Shown here piece by piece: positions 59,702-64,000 of a DNA stretch of 64,000 nt. The position numbers were made by a program, and so were the translations under genes. The notes beneath the pieces were generated by a model that did not search any database, had not been told where the DNA came from, and saw only the letters and a list, made by a program, of their open reading frames with translations. The DNA is from Micromonospora sp. RHAY321. GTDB taxonomy: Bacteria > Actinomycetota > Actinomycetes > Mycobacteriales > Micromonosporaceae. How positions within the stretch are numbered: the first letter of the stretch is position 1; each line of letters starts with the position of its first letter. The stretch is from assembly GCF_023896955.1 (NCBI RefSeq), contig NZ_JAMHIW010000020.1, positions 1-64,000 on the forward strand, in the 5' to 3' direction.

Positions 59702-60598
59702 TCAGTCGTGCGCGGCTGCCGGCACGGTGCAGCCGTCCCCGGCCCGGATCACGTCGCACAGCCGCTCGTCCTCGCGTACCGTCGCGCCCGGCCAGACCAC
59801 CGTGCGCCGCACGTCGCCGTGCACCCGCGCGCCCGCGCCGACCACCGACTCCACGCAGCGGCCGGTCACCGACGCGGACGGGTCGACCAGGGCGCCGCCC
59901 GCCGCCGCGTGCAGGTTGGCCGCCAGGTAGTCGGCCGGGGTTCCGGTGTCGTAGAAGGTGCCCCGGTAGGCGACGACCTCCAGCGCGCCGGCCGCCTCGG
60001 CGGGCCGCCAGACCGCGCGTACCAGGTCGGAGAAGACCACCGGCAGGTCACGGACCAGCCGCCAGGGCAGCAGCGAGAAGCCGGCGAAGCTGTGCCCGGC
60101 GAAGGTGCCCGGAGCCGTCGGGTCCGCGGCGGGCTGACCCAGCAGGCGTACCCGGTGCCCGTCCCAGCCGTCGAGCAGGGCTGCCACGTCCGGGCCCGGG
60201 AGAGCGGCAGGATCGGCGAGGTACGCGTCGGCGTTGCCGACCAGCACCGGCCGACCGTCGATCCAGTCCCGCAGGTTCGCCACCCCGCCGGCGGTGCCCA
60301 GCGGGTCGCCGGGCTCGACCGACAGGTGCGCGCGGTCGCCGACGTGTGCGACCACCTGGTCGGCGAGGTAGCAGGCGTTCACCGCGACCCGTCCGGGACC
60401 GGCCAGGCCGAGCCCGGCCAGCCGGGCCAGCGCCCGGTCCAGCAGCCGCACGTTGCCCACCGGGCAGAGCGCCTTGGGCACCCGTTCGGTCAGCGGGCGC
60501 AGCCGGGTGCCCTCGCCAGCGGCGAGCACCACCGCGCACACCTCCGCCCGCCCGTCGCCCGGCAGGCCGTCAGCCGGCGTGCCGGCTGCCCCGCTCAT
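59702..60598 (-). CDS. NTP-transferase family sugar nucleotidyltransferase
   Basis: A 298-residue nucleotidyltransferase of the GlmU/RmlA/ManC-like fold. The signature VVLAAGEGTRLRPLTERVPKALCPVGN is at residues about 23-49, with the Lys of the PKAL motif. GTAGGV, LVGNADAYL (metal-binding Asp region) and the C-terminal left-handed-helix-like DPSASVTGRCVESVVGAGARV follow. Nucleotide and sugar specificity (GDP-mannose-type or MurNAc-1-P-type) cannot be read from the sequence. ATG 60598 overlaps the stop of the NUDIX gene by four bases (ATGA), so the two are co-translated. Confidence 0.9.
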   Translation of the reverse strand: MSGAAGTPADGLPGDGRAEVCAVVLAAGEGTRLRPLTERVPKALCPVGNVRLLDRALARLAGLGLAGPGRVAVNACYLADQVVAHVGDRAHLSVEPGDPLGTAGGVANLRDWIDGRPVLVGNADAYLADPAALPGPDVAALLDGWDGHRVRLLGQPAADPTAPGTFAGHSFAGFSLLPWRLVRDLPVVFSDLVRAVWRPAEAAGALEVVAYRGTFYDTGTPADYLAANLHAAAGGALVDPSASVTGRCVESVVGAGARVHGDVRRTVVWPGATVREDERLCDVIRAGDGCTVPAAAHD

Positions 60599-61137
60599 GG
60601 CGTGGTGTCGGGTACCGGTGGCGGAAACTGCCCGGCCAGCGGCCCGATGTCGTAGTAGGCGAGCAGCCGGGCCGTCGGCCAGGTCAGCTTGGGCAGATCG
60701 TCGAGCGGGTGCCAGGCGGCCTCGAAGACCTCGGCGCCGTCGACCACCAGCTCGGTGTCGGAGGCGGGCACCTCCGTCTCGAAGACCATGTCCACCCAGC
60801 CCTTGGCGTGCACGACCGCGTTCGGCACCGCCGGGCGCAGCCGGGACGGGGGCAGCCGGATGCCGGACTCCTCGTACAACTCGCGGGCCGCGCCGACCAC
60901 CGGGGCCTCGCCCCGGTCCAGCAGGCCGGCGGGCAGCGACCAGCCCTTGCCCGGCGGCTGGCGCAGCAGCAGCAGACGGCCCGCACCCGCCGCCTCGGCG
61001 TCACGGACCAGGGTGACCGCGCCGACGATGTACTTCGGCACGGCCAACCGCACCAGGCGGCGGCGCACCGGTAGGGGCAGCCGGTAGAAAGCCTGGTAGA
61101 AGATGGCCCGACCGGTGGCGCGGGAGCGGGGGATCAT
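60595..61137 (-). CDS. NUDIX hydrolase
   Basis: A 180-residue pyrophosphohydrolase. The Nudix box GLLDRGEAPVVGAARELYEESGI (around residues 71-93; G-x5-E-x7-REL-x-EE-x-GI) is intact, so it should cleave a nucleoside diphosphate linked to another group. The N-terminus has a basic amphipathic helix (FYQAFYRLPLPVRRRLVRLAVP). Substrate unknown; coupling to a sugar nucleotidyltransferase suggests a nucleotide-sugar or nucleotide-related compound. Its stop overlaps the following gene's start. ATG 61137. Confidence 0.92.
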   Translation of the reverse strand: MIPRSRATGRAIFYQAFYRLPLPVRRRLVRLAVPKYIVGAVTLVRDAEAAGAGRLLLLRQPPGKGWSLPAGLLDRGEAPVVGAARELYEESGIRLPPSRLRPAVPNAVVHAKGWVDMVFETEVPASDTELVVDGAEVFEAAWHPLDDLPKLTWPTARLLAYYDIGPLAGQFPPPVPDTTP

Positions 61138-61190
61138 GACTCCAGGCTAGTGGTCACGAATGTCCCTCGGACGCGCTGGGGCACCGCCGG

Positions 61191-62984
61191 TCACTGCCGA
61201 TGGTCGACCAGGTCGATGAGCTGGCGTACCACGGTGTCCGGTTCGATCACCCGGTCGAAGACCGCGACGAGCAGGGTCTCCAGGTCGGGGTAGCCCAGCT
61301 CCTCGGAGAGGCGCAGCAGCGGCAGGTCACTGGCGAGACCGCGGTTGTGCTGGCGCAGGGCGAGCCCGATGGTGGCACGGCCGAGGCGAACCTTGTCGCT
61401 GATGGTGATGCCGGGCTCGGTGTGCTCGGCGAACCACCGGTTGATCTGCATCTGCGCGTGCGGCGACTTGACGAAGCCGAGCCATTCCCGGCGCGGGCCG
61501 CGCGGCGCCACGCCCGCCTCGAAGCCGTTGTCCCCGTCGTTCTCGGTGAAGATCTCGACCACGTCGCCCTCGTCCAGCTCCGAGCTCAGCGGCGCGAGCC
61601 GGCCGTTGATCCGGGCGGCGAGGCAGTGGTCGCCGCGCTCGCTGCCCAGCTCGTAGGCGAGGTCGACCGGTGTGGCGCCGGCCGGCAGCACCACCTGCCG
61701 CCCGTCGGAGAAGACCTGGATCTGCCCCTCGGCGAGGTCGCAGCGCAGCGACTCGAGGAACTGCGCCGGGTCGGCGGCGTCCGGCTCCCAGTCGAGCACC
61801 CGGCGCAGCCAGTCGAGCTGCTCGGCGCGGGCCGCCGCGCTGCTGCTGCCGCTGCGGGGGAAGCGGAAGTCGGCGGCGATGCCGTACTCGGCGGAGCGGT
61901 GCATCTCCTCCGTGCGGATCAGCACCTCCACCGTGCGGTCCTGCGGGCCGCAGACGCTGGTGTGCAGGGAGCGGTAGAGGTTGTTCTTCGGCGAGGCGAT
62001 GAAGTCCTTGAAACGGCCCGGGACCGGTCGCCAGGTGCCGTGGATCGCGCCCAGCGCGGCGTAACAGTCGGTGGCCGGGCCGTCGACCACCACGGCGATG
62101 CGCGGCAGGTCGAACGGCGCGGTGTGGCCGCCGGCGACCGTGTCCTTCCAGATCGAGTAGAGGTGCCGGGGTCGGGGGCTCACCTCGGCGTCGACCCGGC
62201 TGCGCCGCAGCGCGACCCGTGCCCGCGTGACCACCGACTCGAGGTACGCGTCCCACCCCGGCCGGTCGTGCACGTGCCGGGCCAGCCGGGCGTGCTCGTC
62301 GGGCTCCAGGTGCAGCAGCACCACGTCGTCCAGCTCGCGCTTGAGGGTCTGGATGCCCAGCCGGTCGCAGAGCGGGACGAGCACCTCCTGGGTCTTGCGG
62401 GCGATCCGTTCCCGCGACGACGCCGAGCGCACGCCGAGGGTGCGCATGTTGTGCAGCCGGTCGGCCAGCTTGATGATCAGCACCCGGACGTCCTTGGCGG
62501 CCGCCACGATCATCTTGCGGATCGTCTCCGCCTCGGCGGCCTTGCCGTAGAACGCCTTGTCGAACTTGGTCACCCCGTCGACCAGGTGGGCCACCTCGCC
62601 GCCGAAGTCCTCCGAGAGGGCCTGGAGCGTGTAGCGGGTGTCCTCCACCGTGTCGTGCAGCAGCGCCGCCACCAGGGTGGTGGTGTCCATGCCCAGCTCG
62701 GCGCAGATCTGCGCCACCGCGAGTGGGTGGGTGATGTACGGCTCGCCGCTCTTGCGGAACTGCCCGCGGTGCATGTTTTCCGCGATGGTGTAGGCCCGGC
62801 GCAGCACGGCCGGATCGGTGCCGGCGTGGATGCCCCGATGGGTCCGGACCAGCTGCGTGACCGGATCGGAGTCGGTGGTCGGCCAGGTGAGCAACGACCG
62901 CAGCCGGCGGGTCAGCGGTAGCTCACCGGACTGGGTCGGCAGGGCGCCCCCCAGGGCGGCGCCCTGTCCGGCGTCGACGTCCAC
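61191..62984 (-). CDS. Short RelA/SpoT homologue (RSH), hydrolase intact, synthetase altered
   Basis: A second RSH protein of about 597 residues. The HD hydrolase domain has HRGQFRKSGEPYITHPLA (His86), LLHDTVEDT (His110, Asp111, Glu114, Asp115) and KLADRLHNMRTL, the full Mn2+-ppGpp hydrolase set. The synthetase domain has FKDFIASPKNNLYRSLHT, but the usual GRPKHxYSI is PRPRHLYSI, EVQIRT is EVLIRT, and the AHWxYK motif is ADFRF. A TGS domain follows (QIQVFSDGRQVVLPAGATPVDLAYELG). Length leaves no room for the RIS and ACT domains of full-length Rel. GTG 62984 lies six bases after a GAGGAGGTG; upstream frame to 63047 is unsupported. It probably acts as a ppGpp hydrolase or sensor. Confidence 0.93.
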   Translation of the reverse strand: MDVDAGQGAALGGALPTQSGELPLTRRLRSLLTWPTTDSDPVTQLVRTHRGIHAGTDPAVLRRAYTIAENMHRGQFRKSGEPYITHPLAVAQICAELGMDTTTLVAALLHDTVEDTRYTLQALSEDFGGEVAHLVDGVTKFDKAFYGKAAEAETIRKMIVAAAKDVRVLIIKLADRLHNMRTLGVRSASSRERIARKTQEVLVPLCDRLGIQTLKRELDDVVLLHLEPDEHARLARHVHDRPGWDAYLESVVTRARVALRRSRVDAEVSPRPRHLYSIWKDTVAGGHTAPFDLPRIAVVVDGPATDCYAALGAIHGTWRPVPGRFKDFIASPKNNLYRSLHTSVCGPQDRTVEVLIRTEEMHRSAEYGIAADFRFPRSGSSSAAARAEQLDWLRRVLDWEPDAADPAQFLESLRCDLAEGQIQVFSDGRQVVLPAGATPVDLAYELGSERGDHCLAARINGRLAPLSSELDEGDVVEIFTENDGDNGFEAGVAPRGPRREWLGFVKSPHAQMQINRWFAEHTEPGITISDKVRLGRATIGLALRQHNRGLASDLPLLRLSEELGYPDLETLLVAVFDRVIEPDTVVRQLIDLVDHRQ

Positions 62985-63113
62985 GAGGGACACCTCCTCA
63001 CCCCGGCCCCTCGGCCACCGAAACCCGGCGGTCGGGAGCAGGCCCACGAATCGGGCAGGACTGCACTTCTCTAACAGCCTAAGCGAGTCGACGTAGTCCG
63101 ATCGGTCACTTGG

Positions 63114-64000
63114 TCATGAGCGTTCGGTCGAGAGTTGGTGGGACCCGCCGTTCTCGGCCTTCGCCAGCAGGTCACGGAACCGCCCCGCACCACCGACCGG
63201 CGACGACCAACCGGACGACATCTCCACCAGCCGGGTCTCCGGCCGCTCCAACCAGGACAGGATGCGCTCGGACTCCTCGGCGGTGGCCGCCGGCACCGGA
63301 CCGTGGCCGCCCGGGACCGTCTCGGCTGTGGCCCGGATGGCGTTGAGCGTGGGTCGCGGGTGGACGTTCGGCGGGGACACCCCCGCCCCGGCGAGCCGGC
63401 CGTGCCGCACCAGGGCCAGCTCCCAGCCGCCACGCGCGGCCGGCCGGGCCGCGGCCAGCTCGACGATGCCGGTCAGCGCGGCCAACCGCTGCATCCGGAC
63501 GGTGGCGCGCAGCACGGCCGCCAGCCGGGACCGCACCACCGCCGCCTCCTCGTAGCGCTGGCCGTCGGAGAGCACGTCGATCCGGGCCAGCAGCGCGTCC
63601 ACCACCTGCTGCGGGTCGCTGGCGGTCGCGGTGCGGAACGGGGCCGCGGCGCGGTGGTCGTACTCCTCGGGGGTGATCTTGTGCTCGCAGGGCGCCGGGC
63701 AGCGACCCAGCTCGGCCAGCGCGCAGGCCGGCGTGACGGTCCGCAGCGAGAGCCGGTGCGTGCACTGGCGCAGCGGCACGGCGTCGTGGAAGCCCGCGGC
63801 GGCCAGCTCCGCGGCCCGCCGGGAGGTGAACGGCCCCAGGTAGGCGGTGTCGGTGGGGGAGAGGTCGCGGACGATCGACAGCCGGGGGTACGGCCCGTCG
63901 GTCAGCTTGAGCCAGACCATCCGCTCCGGGTACTTCGACCGCCGGTTGTACGGCGGGGCGTGCGCGGCGATCAGCCGCAGCTCGCGGACCTCCGCCTCCA
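63114..64000 (-). CDS. DEDD exonuclease / UvrC-like GIY-YIG fusion, 3' part (5' end beyond window)
   Basis: The C-terminal ~295 residues of a larger gene running off the right edge. The stretch just inside the edge reads EVRELRLIAAHAPPYNRRSKYPERMVWLKLT, typical of the GIY-YIG region of UvrC-like proteins; then YLGPFTSRRAAELAAAGFHDAVPLRQCTHRLS, the cysteine pair in CALAELGRCPAPCEHKIT, and a UvrC-like helical segment (LSDGQRYEEAAVVRSRLAAV) that resembles the UvrB-binding UVR motif. In mycobacteria the equivalent (Rv2191, adjacent to trpD) has an N-terminal DNA polymerase III epsilon-like DEDDh exonuclease, so the missing 5' end probably encodes that. ATG 63920 is an internal methionine, not the start. 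Confidence 0.88.
   Translation of the reverse strand, partial: EAEVRELRLIAAHAPPYNRRSKYPERMVWLKLTDGPYPRLSIVRDLSPTDTAYLGPFTSRRAAELAAAGFHDAVPLRQCTHRLSLRTVTPACALAELGRCPAPCEHKITPEEYDHRAAAPFRTATASDPQQVVDALLARIDVLSDGQRYEEAAVVRSRLAAVLRATVRMQRLAALTGIVELAAARPAARGGWELALVRHGRLAGAGVSPPNVHPRPTLNAIRATAETVPGGHGPVPAATAEESERILSWLERPETRLVEMSSGWSSPVGGAGRFRDLLAKAENGGSHQLSTERS

Overview
The window is very GC-rich, uses GTG starts often and has long antisense open frames, as expected of an actinobacterium. The gene set (archaeal-type second AspRS, PHB-esterase-like secreted enzyme, actinobacterial bcc/aa3 respiratory genes, PVSAPP-rich proteins) and the repeat style suggest Micromonosporaceae, probably Micromonospora or a close relative. 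From memory, the backbone order matches the Mycobacterium tuberculosis stretch Rv2191-Rv2220 (UvrC-like/DEDD exonuclease, trpD, ctaE-qcrCAB, ctaC-ctaF, adenosine-kinase-like gene, HesB, cobalamin genes, gcvT, pepB, sucB, TIGR01777 epimerase, lipB, lipA, DUF4191, RDD). Accessory genes are spliced between the conserved ones.

0-10 kb: an RDD protein and a DUF4191 membrane protein flank what is normally the glnA side of the locus. They are followed by a small ORF, a large LAL-type LuxR regulator and a GT-C-like membrane protein on the opposite strand, then lipA and lipB. Between lipA and lipB sits a second, archaeal-type aspartyl-tRNA synthetase. Its leader is a textbook full-length T-box riboswitch with a GAC (Asp) specifier and a TGGC acceptor-binding bulge. 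I consider this the most notable item in the window.

10-19.5 kb: an accessory block with a polytopic membrane protein, a secreted PHB-depolymerase-like esterase, a TIGR01777 epimerase, a divergent aldo/keto reductase-MerR pair sharing one perfect palindrome, a hemerythrin, an LtrA protein, and a divergent TetR-SDR pair sharing two near-identical palindromes.

19.5-30.4 kb: central metabolism. Two-lipoyl E2 (sucB), dihydrolipoyl dehydrogenase, a small conserved protein, leucyl aminopeptidase, GcvT, a DUF2314 protein, CobS and a fused CobU-CobT protein.

30.4-45 kb: a membrane Ser/Thr kinase whose outer domain resembles spore-associated protein A, a site-2 protease, a second aldo/keto reductase, a 1.6-kilo-residue disordered PVSAPP-repeat protein ending in TPR-like and WG-repeat domains, an XRE-cupin regulator divergent from AzlC-AzlD with two operator-like repeats, DUF3043, a MurA and NadA.

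45-64 kb: glycerate kinase, HesB/ErpA, adenosine-kinase-like PfkB, a cysteine desulfurase-TusA pair preceded by a 42-bp direct repeat that duplicates its start region, respiratory genes (ctaC, ctaF; ctaG; ctaE-qcrC-qcrA-qcrB), trpD, an atypical stand-alone receiver, a DUF4142 secreted protein, a stand-alone Lrp ligand-binding protein, a nucleotidyltransferase-NUDIX pair, a short RSH-family protein with an intact hydrolase and an altered synthetase, and the 3' part of a DEDD exonuclease/UvrC-like gene that runs off the right edge. Strong intrinsic-terminator hairpins separate most of the convergent gene pairs. I saw no tRNA, rRNA, CRISPR array, insertion sequence or prophage.
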